Shown one piece after another: positions 1-7,613 of a DNA stretch of 63,735 bases. The notes under the pieces are model-generated. The model was not told the DNA's origin. It made no database searches and saw only the letters and a list, made by a program, of their open reading frames with translations. The stretch spans positions 1 through 63,735 of the forward strand of contig URIR01000006.1 in assembly GCA_900547955.1 (NCBI GenBank). Direction: 5' to 3'. The translations under genes were made by a program, and so were the position numbers. The stretch is from an uncultured Eubacteriales bacterium. Lineage in GTDB: Bacteria > Bacillota > Clostridia > Christensenellales > QALW01. Numbering within the stretch: the first letter of the stretch is position 1; every line of letters begins with the position of its first letter.

Positions 1-86
1 TTTTGCGCTTTCAGCGCAAAAGGCATGCCCGCACCCTGAGCCGGCGGCCCGAATGGGCAGGCGGAACGCCTGCCCATTCGGGCCGC
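1..86. repeat. GC-rich hairpin element A, cut by the window edge
   Basis: Two perfect inverted repeats follow one another. The first pairs 1-9 with 13-21 around a 3-base loop and may continue outside the window. The second pairs 46-63 with 67-84 (18 bp, loop GAA) and extends by two more pairs (C45-G85, G44-C86). Between them lies the small palindrome GGCATGCC (22-29). The element starts 13 bp after the stop of the minus-strand ABC exporter gene. Its position and composition match the three complete cloverleaf elements at 19.1, 24.0 and 60.6 kb, so it is probably one side of a fourth. There is no T-run next to the visible stem, so it is not an obvious simple terminator. Confidence 0.7.
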
Positions 87-98
87 TAAAAGTATATT

Positions 99-1823
99 TT
101 ACTGCTGCGCGTTAATAAGCTGCGCATATATTCCGCCCAGCTTAATTAATTCTTCGTGCGTACCCTGTTCGCATATGCGGCCTTCTGACAGAACCAATAT
201 CCGGTCGGCTTTTTTTACCGTTGAAAGTCTGTGCGCAATTATAAGCATGGTGCGGCTTCCTGCAAGCGAATTTAGAGCGTTCTGTATTTCGGTTTCTGTT
301 TCATTATCAACGCTTGCAGTAGCCTCGTCTAAAATTAGCACAGGACTATTTCGCAGAACGGCTCGGGCAATGGACAGACGCTGCTTTTGCCCGCCCGAAA
401 GACGGACGCCCCGCTCGCCTATATATGTTTCATATCCCTCGGGCATTTGCATTATAAAGTCATGCGCGCAGGCAATTTTAGCAGCCTGTATTATTTCCTG
501 GTCGGCAGCGTCCTGCTTGCCGTAAGCTATATTTTCTTTTATTGAACCGTTAAATAGGAATACATCCTGCATAACAGAGCTAATCTGTTCCCGCAGGCTT
601 TCCAGCGTAACATATCGTATATCGTGGGAATCCAGTAGTATACGGCCTTTAACTGGTTCGTAAAATCTGGCCAGCAGGGAAGCTGCCGTTGTTTTTCCTA
701 CTCCTGTTGGACCGACCAGCGCTACCATTTCCCCGGGTTTTATTTCAAAGCTTACGTCGTTCAATACCATCTGGTCGGGCTGGTAGTAAAATGTAACGTG
801 CTCAAATGTAATTCTTCCTTGACAGCGGGGCAAAACGCAGGCATTAGGCGCGTCGGTTATTTCAGGAGGCGTGTCCAGAATGGCGAAAACCCGTTCGGCT
901 CCTGCCTGAGCCTGCTGTAAGTCCTCTATTGTGCGTGCAAACGTGGATATAGGCTGATAGAAAAGGGAGAGATAGAGTAAAAACGCTACGATATCTTCTA
1001 CAGGCATTCCGCTGCCTATAGTAAGTAATCCGCCGAAAACTACCACTACAACTGTTCCCATACTGGTAAAGAATTCAACAAACGGATGAAATACAGAGCT
1101 TTTTTTCATTGCGGACAGCGTTTTGGACACATGCGCAAAGGTATATACGCGGATATTCTCAGCTTCCCGTATCTGTTGATTAAAACCTTGAATTTCGCGC
1201 ATCCCGCTTAAGCTGTCTTGAAGCTGAGCGCTTAAATCCCCTGCTTTTGCATGAGATTCTCTGAATTCAGGGCGTATGCGCTTAACGAAAAATATGCTCG
1301 CGCCTATTATAAAAGGAATGGGAATAAGGGTAAAAAGAGTCAGCAGCGGGTTTATGCTGCATAAAATTACTGCAACGCCGCATATGAGAATTACGTTTGT
1401 TATTACATCAGGTATGGCGTGCGCTAGTAAAAGCTCAAAATTGGCCGTGTCGTTTATAACGCGGCTCATAAGCTGGCCCGTTTGGGTGTCGTGGTAAAAT
1501 CCCATGGAAAGCGTTTCCATATGCTTGAAAAGGTCTACTCTTACTTCGCCGGTCAAATTCCACGCGGCCTTATGCCCGATATAATTTTTTACAAACTGCA
1601 AAATTGCGCGGAGCAGATATGTTCCTGTAAGGGTCAGAGCAATTATGACTATTACATCTCTTTTTTGCGCGGTTTGTCCGTTGGACACTATTCCGGTCAG
1701 CTCCCGGAGCAGATAAGGCCCCACCATGTTAAGAGCTGCATAAATTATAGTGGCCGCTACGGTTATAATCAGCATTATCCGATATTTTTTGGCATAGCTG
1801 AATAGCCTGAAAAGCACTTTCAT
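99..1823 (-). CDS. ABC exporter, fused membrane and ATPase domains
   Basis: This is a half-size ABC exporter of the MsbA/BmrA type (574 aa), expected to dimerise in the cytoplasmic membrane and export lipid, drug or peptide using ATP. About six membrane segments occupy residues 15-300, with the coupling motif QTGQLMSR at 114-121. The ATPase domain has Walker A GPTGVGKT (371-378), signature LSGGQ (475-479), Walker B VLILDE (495-500) and H-loop His531, so it should be active. No second half-transporter is adjacent, which favours a homodimer. The MFS gene lies 36 bp upstream on the same strand, so the two may be co-transcribed. The substrate cannot be read from the sequence. Confidence 0.93.
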   Translation of the reverse strand: MKVLFRLFSYAKKYRIMLIITVAATIIYAALNMVGPYLLRELTGIVSNGQTAQKRDVIVIIALTLTGTYLLRAILQFVKNYIGHKAAWNLTGEVRVDLFKHMETLSMGFYHDTQTGQLMSRVINDTANFELLLAHAIPDVITNVILICGVAVILCSINPLLTLFTLIPIPFIIGASIFFVKRIRPEFRESHAKAGDLSAQLQDSLSGMREIQGFNQQIREAENIRVYTFAHVSKTLSAMKKSSVFHPFVEFFTSMGTVVVVVFGGLLTIGSGMPVEDIVAFLLYLSLFYQPISTFARTIEDLQQAQAGAERVFAILDTPPEITDAPNACVLPRCQGRITFEHVTFYYQPDQMVLNDVSFEIKPGEMVALVGPTGVGKTTAASLLARFYEPVKGRILLDSHDIRYVTLESLREQISSVMQDVFLFNGSIKENIAYGKQDAADQEIIQAAKIACAHDFIMQMPEGYETYIGERGVRLSGGQKQRLSIARAVLRNSPVLILDEATASVDNETETEIQNALNSLAGSRTMLIIAHRLSTVKKADRILVLSEGRICEQGTHEELIKLGGIYAQLINAQQ

Positions 1824-1859
1824 ATTCCTATTACCCCTTTTCCAATCCCCGTTTATATA

Positions 1860-3023
1860 TCAACTCTCTTTTTTTAAGCGCATAAAGGCCAGGGCGGCAA
1901 ACATGATAACCGGGAATATAATGGCTGTCAGCATGCCCGTCTGTAAGCCGTCGGCTGAACCGTCCGAGACAAATCCCACCAGCGCAGGTCCGAGTACGCA
2001 GCCTATGTCTCCCGCCATAGCCAGCAGACCGAATATGGACGCTCCGTGCTTATTGCTGCGCGCGCAAAGGCTTATCGTGCCCGGCCACATTAATGCGACA
2101 GACAGCCCGCAGAGCGCGCAGCCCGCTAAGGCCAGCGCCGGCCAGGGGGATAGTCCTGCGATTAGGTAACCGATTATGCATAGTCCCGCGCTCAGCATAA
2201 GAGCGTTTCTTATTTTAAGGCGCCTGCCGGCAAATCCGAAAAGCAGGCGAACAGCTCCCATGCATGCGGCGAAAAGACAGGGGCCGAAAATATCCCCTGA
2301 AGCTTTTGAAAGCTTTAAGCCGCTTTCGGCAAATAAGGAGGCCCATTGGCTTATCGCAAGCTCGGCGGCGCCCGCGCATAACATAAGTATTATAAATATG
2401 TATATACCCTTGTCACGCAGCACGTTCAATACTGAAGCGTGCTTTTCTTCACCAGGTACGCTTATGGGTGCAAGCATAAAGAAAAAAGCGTTGATAAACG
2501 GAACAGCCGCCCAGATTAAAGGCAGCCAGCGCCAGGATAACCCTGAAGAAAGCAAGGCGGTGGTAATTAAAACTACGGCCATCTGCCCCCAGCAGTAAAA
2601 GGAATGAAGCAGGCTCATGGAGGCCGCTTTTTTTTCACCGGGAAGACTGTCCACTATGGGACTGACTACTACTTCAATCAGCCCTCCTCCTATGGCGCTG
2701 AGTATTATGGAAACGCACAGCCCAGCATAGGGAGGAAGTATAAAAGGCAGTATTCCTATGCCGGCAAGTCCCGCGGCGCTGAAAAAATGCGCCGCTACAG
2801 CCGCGCGCTTGCAGCCAATGCGGCCTATGAATTTCGCAGCTATAAAGTCCACAAGCATTTGTATGGCGAAATTAATGGATATAAGCAGGGTAATCGCTTC
2901 CATGCTGATATTAAACTGGTTCCTGAAGGTTACAAACAGCAGAGGAGGCAAATTCGCTATGGCGGCCTGTACTATATAGCCGATATAACAGGCGGCCGTG
3001 GTATGACGGTAGGTTGTATGCAT
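1860..3023 (-). CDS. MFS transporter
   Basis: A 387-aa protein of about twelve hydrophobic segments, typical of the major facilitator superfamily. A loop motif like GRIGCKRAA follows the second segment and a second glycine-rich half follows a central hydrophilic break. The open frame extends ten codons further upstream to a GTG. However, GGAG lies 7 nt before the internal ATG at 3023, so I take that ATG as the start. The gene sits between a phosphohexomutase and an ABC exporter, all on one strand. It resembles sugar or drug MFS permeases. The substrate is unknown, and the mutase neighbour only hints at a sugar. Confidence 0.85.
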   Translation of the reverse strand: MHTTYRHTTAACYIGYIVQAAIANLPPLLFVTFRNQFNISMEAITLLISINFAIQMLVDFIAAKFIGRIGCKRAAVAAHFFSAAGLAGIGILPFILPPYAGLCVSIILSAIGGGLIEVVVSPIVDSLPGEKKAASMSLLHSFYCWGQMAVVLITTALLSSGLSWRWLPLIWAAVPFINAFFFMLAPISVPGEEKHASVLNVLRDKGIYIFIILMLCAGAAELAISQWASLFAESGLKLSKASGDIFGPCLFAACMGAVRLLFGFAGRRLKIRNALMLSAGLCIIGYLIAGLSPWPALALAGCALCGLSVALMWPGTISLCARSNKHGASIFGLLAMAGDIGCVLGPALVGFVSDGSADGLQTGMLTAIIFPVIMFAALAFMRLKKES

Positions 3024-3146
3024 AAAAGTTCTCCGGATATAATTAGGTTTCACGCGTATGCGATTTTGTTGGCGCTTAGCAGCCGGGCAGAGGATAAAGT
3101 ATAGAAATCGTTCTCCGAGCTCGGCCGATAAGTAAACTTCATTCTG

Positions 3147-4853
3147 TTAATTTATAAGCGCCTGGGCGTCTTTTAGCAGCGCCTGCATTATTTCCTGACA
3201 GCAGGCCTGGCTGGAGCCGTGCGCGCCCAGATATAATTTCAGCTTAGGCTCGGTGCCTGACGGGCGGGCGCAGAACCAGCAGTTTTTTTCCAATTCACAG
3301 TACAGCACATTGCTTCTGGGCAGCAATATTGCTTCTTCCATGCCGCCGGAAAGCCGAACGGAACGATTGTAATCTCGCAGAGCCAGCACTTTAAGCCCGC
3401 CGATATGCTCGGGAGGGCGATTTTCAAGACGGTTCATTATATCCTTTATTTTTTGCCGCCCCTGAACACCTTCAAAGGTAAAGGAAAGAGTGCGCTCGGC
3501 ATAATAACCGTATTGCTCATATAAATGCTCCAGACCATCTAAAAGATTCATTCCGCGGGAGGCGTAATCGCAGGCGGCCTCGGCCAGCAGCATGCAGGCG
3601 ACAACTGCGTCCTTATCCCGCGCGTGCGTGCCCTCCAAATAGCCAAAGCTCTCTTCAAAGCCAAATATGAAGGTATGCTCATTTGTACGTTCGTATTCTT
3701 TTATCTTTTCGCCTATAAATTTAAAGCCGGTTAATACCTCCACAAGCTGTACTCCGTAGGCGTTGGCTATAGCCCGGGCAAGCTCTGTGGATACTATGGT
3801 TTTTATAACCACTCCGTTTTTGGGCAGCAGGCCGCGGCTTTTAAGGGAACGCAGCCGGTATTCCAGCATAATACAGCCCAGTTGATTTCCAGTCAGAGTA
3901 ATAAATTCACCGTTTCGGCCTTTGACTGCCGCGCCCATGCGGTCACAGTCCGGGTCGGTGCCTATTACAAGCTCGGCGCCTGTTTTATCCGCAAGCCGTA
4001 TGCCCATTTGAAGGGCGTCGGCGTTTTCCGGGTTGGGCGTGGAAACAGTAGGAAAGCTGCCGTCGGGCGCGCATTGCTCGGGCACAAGCTGCATATTCTT
4101 AAAGCCCAGCGCATTAAACATGCTTTTAACGCTGTTTAGTCCTGAGCCGTGCAGGGGAGTATATATAAATTTAAGCTTTTTGGCCTGCTTATCTATTACG
4201 TTCATATCGGCTAATGGCAGTATGAATGATAAATAAGCGTCGTCCAGTTCTTTGCCAACGTAAATTACAAGGCCTTTTAGCTGGGCGTCCTCCATTTGAG
4301 CGCAGGGTATATTAAAATAGTCCAGCCTGTTTATTTGGCTTAGCACTTCGTTGGCGGCTTCAGGCGCAAGCTGCGCGCCGTCTCCGCCGTACACCTTATA
4401 GCCGTTATATTCTTTAGGATTATGGCTGGCCGTTATCATTACGCCGGCGAAGGCTTTAAAATATCTAACGCCGAAGGAAAGCAGAGGGACGGGCCTCAGC
4501 GCGTCGTAAAGAATTGCCTTAACGCCCGCCTGGGCGAGTACTCTGGCGGTCAGCTCGGCAAATTCCCGGCTTTTGAATCGGGAGTCATAAGAAATTACTA
4601 CTCCTCGCCGTGCCGCGTCTTCGCCGTGGGCCTTAATAAATTCGGCCAGGCCGAGAGTAGCGCGGGCTACGGTGCGTTCGTTTATGCCGTTTGTTCCTGT
4701 GCGTATTATTCCGCGCATACCTGCTGTGCCGAATTCCAGCTCGGTATAAAAGCGTTCTTTTATTTCAGACTGGTCCAGTCCGGCAAGCTCGGAACGCTCC
4801 TGAGCGCTGCCTAATTCCAGCCAGCGCTTGTATTCGGTTAAATAATCGCTCAT
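3147..4853 (-). CDS. pgcA: phosphoglucomutase/phosphomannomutase (PgcA-like)
   Basis: This enzyme interconverts hexose 1-phosphate and hexose 6-phosphate, linking glycolysis with nucleotide-sugar and cell-envelope synthesis. All four family motifs are present: the phosphoserine loop TASHNP (141-146, Ser143), the metal loop DPDCDR (300-305), the sugar-binding loop GFEES (398-402) and the phosphate-binding RPSGTEPK near residue 535. The 568-aa length fits the long Bacillus PgcA-type mutases rather than the roughly 450-aa GlmM/ManB forms. AAAGGAG precedes the ATG, and a good promoter lies at 4922-4950. Glucose versus mannose preference cannot be decided from sequence. Confidence 0.93.
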   Translation of the reverse strand: MSDYLTEYKRWLELGSAQERSELAGLDQSEIKERFYTELEFGTAGMRGIIRTGTNGINERTVARATLGLAEFIKAHGEDAARRGVVISYDSRFKSREFAELTARVLAQAGVKAILYDALRPVPLLSFGVRYFKAFAGVMITASHNPKEYNGYKVYGGDGAQLAPEAANEVLSQINRLDYFNIPCAQMEDAQLKGLVIYVGKELDDAYLSFILPLADMNVIDKQAKKLKFIYTPLHGSGLNSVKSMFNALGFKNMQLVPEQCAPDGSFPTVSTPNPENADALQMGIRLADKTGAELVIGTDPDCDRMGAAVKGRNGEFITLTGNQLGCIMLEYRLRSLKSRGLLPKNGVVIKTIVSTELARAIANAYGVQLVEVLTGFKFIGEKIKEYERTNEHTFIFGFEESFGYLEGTHARDKDAVVACMLLAEAACDYASRGMNLLDGLEHLYEQYGYYAERTLSFTFEGVQGRQKIKDIMNRLENRPPEHIGGLKVLALRDYNRSVRLSGGMEEAILLPRSNVLYCELEKNCWFCARPSGTEPKLKLYLGAHGSSQACCQEIMQALLKDAQALIN

Positions 4854-4921
4854 TTTTGAATGCTCCTTTAATATATTCTAAGAAAAGCATGCGTAAATTG
4901 AGGCCTGTTTAGACCGGTAGT

Positions 4922-4950
4922 ATTATAACAGCAAAAATATACTTTTGCAA
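4922..4950 (-). promoter_or_regulatory. promoter of pgcA
   Basis: On the minus strand a TTGCAA box (4945-4950) and a perfect TATAAT box (4922-4927) are separated by 17 bp, about 70 bp upstream of the pgcA ATG. This is the only good promoter in the 940-bp gap between pgcA and the ZIP gene. From here to 5130 I see no other signal. Confidence 0.75.
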
Positions 4951-5130
4951 ATCTAAACGCCGCCGGCAGTTTAAATTATTAGGAGAAAATGCAATGCGGC
5001 TATGCATTATTAGTGCATAAGAGCTAATAAGACCGTAAAAAGCTGAATTTGAGCTTGGCTTCTTTTTAAATCTGGCTGTCCGCGTTTAAGCCATTACGCT
5101 GTGCTTTTATCTGCATTATCTAGACAATAC

Positions 5131-5389
5131 AATCAAAGTACAATGCATTTTTGCACAAATGCCCGCTGCGTCCGCTTTGCTGCGAGGTTCTTAAAATACG
5201 CCCGGCATGTCTTCAATCGCGCGCCGTGCGGCCGTAAACGGGCTCTTAAGCGAAAATCTCCGACTGCGAGAAAAAGGAATTTTCGGTTTTGCAAGGCGGC
5301 AGGACACGGAAATACCGAGCGTATTTCAAGGACGACAACTCGGTAAAACCTAATAATTTCCCTCCTCGGCGGCGCATTGTACTCTGATT
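5131..5389. repeat. inverted-repeat element, possible second miniature element family
   Basis: The ends are inverted copies: AATCAAAGTACAATGC at 5131-5146 and GCATTGTACTCTGATT at 5374-5389 (15 of 16 match). The interior holds further inverted pieces, for example aaaatacgcccgg against ccgagcgtattt, and no credible gene. It directly abuts the better defined miniature element at 5393. A lone copy of one end (GCGCATTGTACTCT) occurs near 46808-46821, suggesting more copies in the genome. No transposase is present. Its mobile nature is inferred from structure only. Confidence 0.5.
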
Positions 5390-5392
5390 ATA

Positions 5393-5671
5393 CCCTCAGT
5401 TTAGAAGGAACTACACGCCTCAAAACGGGATAATTTCTTCATTTTCTGCGTTATCCTCAATCAGTATACTTCCCAGTACGCTTTCTTAGTCTGCCTTGAA
5501 AATGAAGAAATTCTTTTTCTTTGAGCTTTCCAGAGTCAGAAAGCATAAAATTTGTGCCAGGAAAAGCGCGCTTGAACGAGAAATGTACCGGGCGTATATG
5601 GAATCAAAGCAACGCAGCAGGATGCAAATTTTATGCCTTCTGACCGTGCAGTTCCTTGTAAACTGAGAGGG
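5393..5671. mobile_element. miniature inverted-repeat element (MITE), copy 1
   Basis: A 279-bp non-coding element flanked by TA on both sides (5391-5392 and 5672-5673). Its ends are inverted repeats of the form CCCTCnGTTTAnAAGGAA. Inside are two long hairpins: 5432-5446 with 5498-5512 (15 bp perfect) and 5537-5554 with 5625-5642 (17 of 18). The same sequence, about nine bases in ten by eye, recurs at 12790-13063, and a deleted form occurs at 58641-58794. TA flanks with terminal inverted repeats are typical of non-autonomous elements moved by IS630/Tc1-type transposases. No such transposase lies in this window. Confidence 0.8.
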
Positions 5672-5792
5672 TACTATATAATTATATCAAAAAAGCCCCC
5701 GGAAAACAAGCTGTTTTAAAACCGCCTATTCCCAGGGACAGCCGTCAGCACAACGTCTATATACCCAGCTGCCGCTAAAAAATTGCTTTTAG

Positions 5793-6584
5793 TCAGCCCA
5801 GCGCGACATCCAGAATCATCATAACAAGAAAACCCGCTATAACGCCGATAGTGCCTATATTAGAATGCTCTCCCAAATGCGCTTCGGGAATCAGCTCCTC
5901 CACCACCACATATACCATGGCTCCAGCGGCAAAGGAAAGCAGCCAGGGCATTACAGCTCCTGCAGCGCCCGCTATGAGCACGGCTATAACTCCAAATACC
6001 GGCTCAACCACCCCCGACAAGCCGCCGTATAAAAACGCCTTGCCAGCCGGCAGACCCTCTTTGCGCAAAGGCAGAGAAATAGCTGCGCCTTCAGGAAAAT
6101 TCTGTATTCCCATGCCAATTGCCAGCGCCGCCGCAGATGAAACGGCGGCCGTCTCTCCGCCCGGCTGCGCAGCCAAAGCAAAGGCCAACCCTACCGCCAT
6201 TCCCTCGGGAATATTATGCAGCGTAACTGCAAGCATTAAAAGAGTACTTCTTCTAAAAGCGGACGGCACTCCCTCGGGCTTCTGTGAATCTATATGCAGA
6301 TGCGGAATAATAAAATCCAGCCCCATAATAAAGGCTACGCCCAAAATAAAACCGCCGGCCGCAGGAATCCAACCTATGCCGCCGTTTGCCTCAGCCTCTT
6401 CTATAGCTGGAATAAGCAGGCTCCAAACAGAAGCCGCTATCATAACCCCCGCTGCAAAGCCCAAAAAAATACGCTGTACCGACGCCTGCATAGTTTTTCT
6501 AAAGAAAAATACCATAGACGAACCCAAGCAGGTCATAAAAAATGTAAAAAGCGTTCCGGCTGCCGCCCATGCCAATGGTCCCAT
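5793..6584 (-). CDS. ZIP family divalent metal transporter
   Basis: A 263-aa membrane protein of the ZIP (ZupT/GufA-like) family, which brings zinc or other divalent metals into the cytoplasm. About eight membrane segments are visible. The metal-site motifs HNIPEGMAVG and NFPEGAAIS are the paired HNxPEG and NxPEG signatures of transmembrane segments four and five. A polar stretch (IDSQKPEGVP) connects segments three and four. It is the second gene of an operon with the DUF2325 gene 61 bp upstream, sharing that gene's palindromic operator and promoter. This supports metal-dependent control. Iron, manganese or zinc preference cannot be assigned. Confidence 0.9.
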   Translation of the reverse strand: MGPLAWAAAGTLFTFFMTCLGSSMVFFFRKTMQASVQRIFLGFAAGVMIAASVWSLLIPAIEEAEANGGIGWIPAAGGFILGVAFIMGLDFIIPHLHIDSQKPEGVPSAFRRSTLLMLAVTLHNIPEGMAVGLAFALAAQPGGETAAVSSAAALAIGMGIQNFPEGAAISLPLRKEGLPAGKAFLYGGLSGVVEPVFGVIAVLIAGAAGAVMPWLLSFAAGAMVYVVVEELIPEAHLGEHSNIGTIGVIAGFLVMMILDVALG

Positions 6585-6645
6585 AATTTCCGCCCCCTTA
6601 TACAGCGCTCATCAAATTCATCCTATTAAAAAGCTATTGAAAAAA

Positions 6646-6954
6646 TTATAGCACACCTTCGGCAGCCCCGCAACATGTGCATCTCGCCGAAAGCACCGCA
6701 TGGAGCGCACAGGCGCTGCTGCTATGCACTCTGGCCACCGGCACATTGTTGCGCTTCGCCTCCTGAAAAGCGCTGATAACCATTTTATGAGAAACAGTAT
6801 TAGTAAACAATATCAATAAATCAGGCCGCCCCATTTTCTTTTTTAGAGAACCGTTTTCCTTGGCGAAAACCTTCGCCTTGCAGCCATATTCCCTGCATAT
6901 ATTTTCATACTGACAAACCATGCGTTCATTACCGCCTATTATTACTACGCTCAT
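6646..6954 (-). CDS. DUF2325 domain protein
   Basis: A 102-aa soluble protein that starts with a short strand-and-glycine motif (SVVIIGGNER) and matches the DUF2325 pattern, including the later stretch RPDLLILFTNTVSHKM and the conserved NNVPVARVHSSS. The biochemical function of this family is not established. Members often sit near metal or redox genes, as here beside a ZIP transporter. The frame is open six codons further to a TTG, but AAGGAGA lies 5 nt before the ATG at 6954, which fixes the start. It is the first gene after a strong promoter and palindrome. Confidence 0.8.
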   Translation of the reverse strand: MSVVIIGGNERMVCQYENICREYGCKAKVFAKENGSLKKKMGRPDLLILFTNTVSHKMVISAFQEAKRNNVPVARVHSSSACALHAVLSARCTCCGAAEGVL

Positions 6955-6976
6955 ATCGTCTCCTTCAAGCAAATTA

Positions 6977-6998
6977 TTAGTTAGTTTAAACTAACTAA
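6977..6998. promoter_or_regulatory. 22-bp perfect palindrome, probable operator
   Basis: TTAGTTAGTTT and its exact reverse complement lie back to back, centred at 6987/6988. The site is just downstream of the -10 box at 7004-7009, so it covers the expected transcription start of the DUF2325-ZIP operon. Length, AT-rich arms and position suit a winged-helix repressor of the MarR type, some of which control metal uptake. That assignment is inference, and no regulator gene is adjacent. Confidence 0.75.
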
Positions 6999-7003
6999 CG
7001 CTA

Positions 7004-7032
7004 ACTTTAGCACATCCGGCGCTATATGTCAA
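7004..7032 (-). promoter_or_regulatory. promoter of the DUF2325-ZIP operon
   Basis: On the minus strand, TTGACA (7027-7032) and TAAAGT (7004-7009) are 17 bp apart. The palindrome at 6977-6998 begins 5 bp downstream of the -10 box, and the DUF2325 ATG lies 50 bp downstream. Binding at the palindrome would block transcription initiation. Confidence 0.8.
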
Positions 7033-7121
7033 TAGTTTTTACGCAAAAAAGCCAATATTCCTGTTTTTATATTTACTGCACTATTAAAACTCTCAGCTTA
7101 GTTCCAGCCATTCACAATATA

Positions 7122-7290
7122 ACCCTAAATTAACAAGGAGATACAAGATGCACGCCTCTGGCAGTCTGATTTCGGCATTTTCTGCGTCATCGTCAATGGG
7201 TGTACGTGTTCAGTACACGAAGCGAAAAGCAACACAGCAGGACACTCAAACAGCCCTGTTCTGACCGTATATGCCCGTGTCAATTTAGGG
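7122..7290. mobile_element. miniature inverted-repeat element, divergent copy
   Basis: A 169-bp segment with ends CCCTAAATTAACAAGG (7123-7138) and CCGTGTCAATTTAGGG (7275-7290), inverted with 14 of 16 matches. It is flanked by TA at 7120-7121 and 7291-7292. The interior repeats phrases of the main element family, such as cattttctgcgtcatcgtcaatg and aagcaacacagcagga. It carries no gene. It is probably an older or related member of the family at 5393 and 12790. Confidence 0.6.
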
Positions 7291-7302
7291 TATGCTTAAA
7301 TA

Positions 7303-7341
7303 ATAAAACAGGGAAACGCGCTTAAAACGCATCTCCCTGCT
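7303..7341 (-). terminator. terminator after the 60-aa gene
   Basis: CAGGGA (7309-7314) pairs with TCCCTG (7334-7339), with an inner CGC/GCG-type pairing. On the minus strand the stem is followed by TTTTATTA. It lies 24 bp after the stop of the small gene at 7365. Confidence 0.6.
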
Positions 7342-7364
7342 TATTCCGCCGACTGAATACCGGC

Positions 7365-7547
7365 TTATTTTTTCTTTCTTTTTTCAAATTGAGGCTTCAG
7401 ATGTATATTATATATCTGATTATAAGCCTCAGCTTCCCCTGAATTCTGGGGAGCGGTGGCCGTTAGGCCCGTGCATTCGGTAGCCGAAGCTACCGAACGG
7501 GGCATATCTATATCCAGGTCGTCCTCCTGATAAAATTCATCATCCAT
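7365..7547 (-). CDS. small acidic-then-basic protein of unknown function
   Basis: A 60-aa product that I do not recognise. It begins with an acidic stretch (MDDEFYQEDDLDIDMP), continues with a motif ATECTGLTATAP and ends with a basic tail RKKK. A strong Shine-Dalgarno (AAAGGAGG, 9 nt before the ATG) and a terminator right after the stop support a real gene. It lies 66 bp downstream of the GH127 gene on the same strand but also stands alone between terminator-like sequences. No membrane segment or signal peptide is visible. Confidence 0.65.
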   Translation of the reverse strand: MDDEFYQEDDLDIDMPRSVASATECTGLTATAPQNSGEAEAYNQIYNIHLKPQFEKRKKK

Positions 7548-7613
7548 ACAGGCGCCTCCTTTGCTTTATCGCTTCATCAATAGCTTGCGCAAATTAAGCG
7601 TCTTTTATGAATT

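Noticed and set aside
5101..5346. An 81-aa plus-strand open frame in the gap after pgcA
   Set aside because: It lies within the inverted-repeat element, has no ribosome site and is Arg/Cys-rich without any motif.
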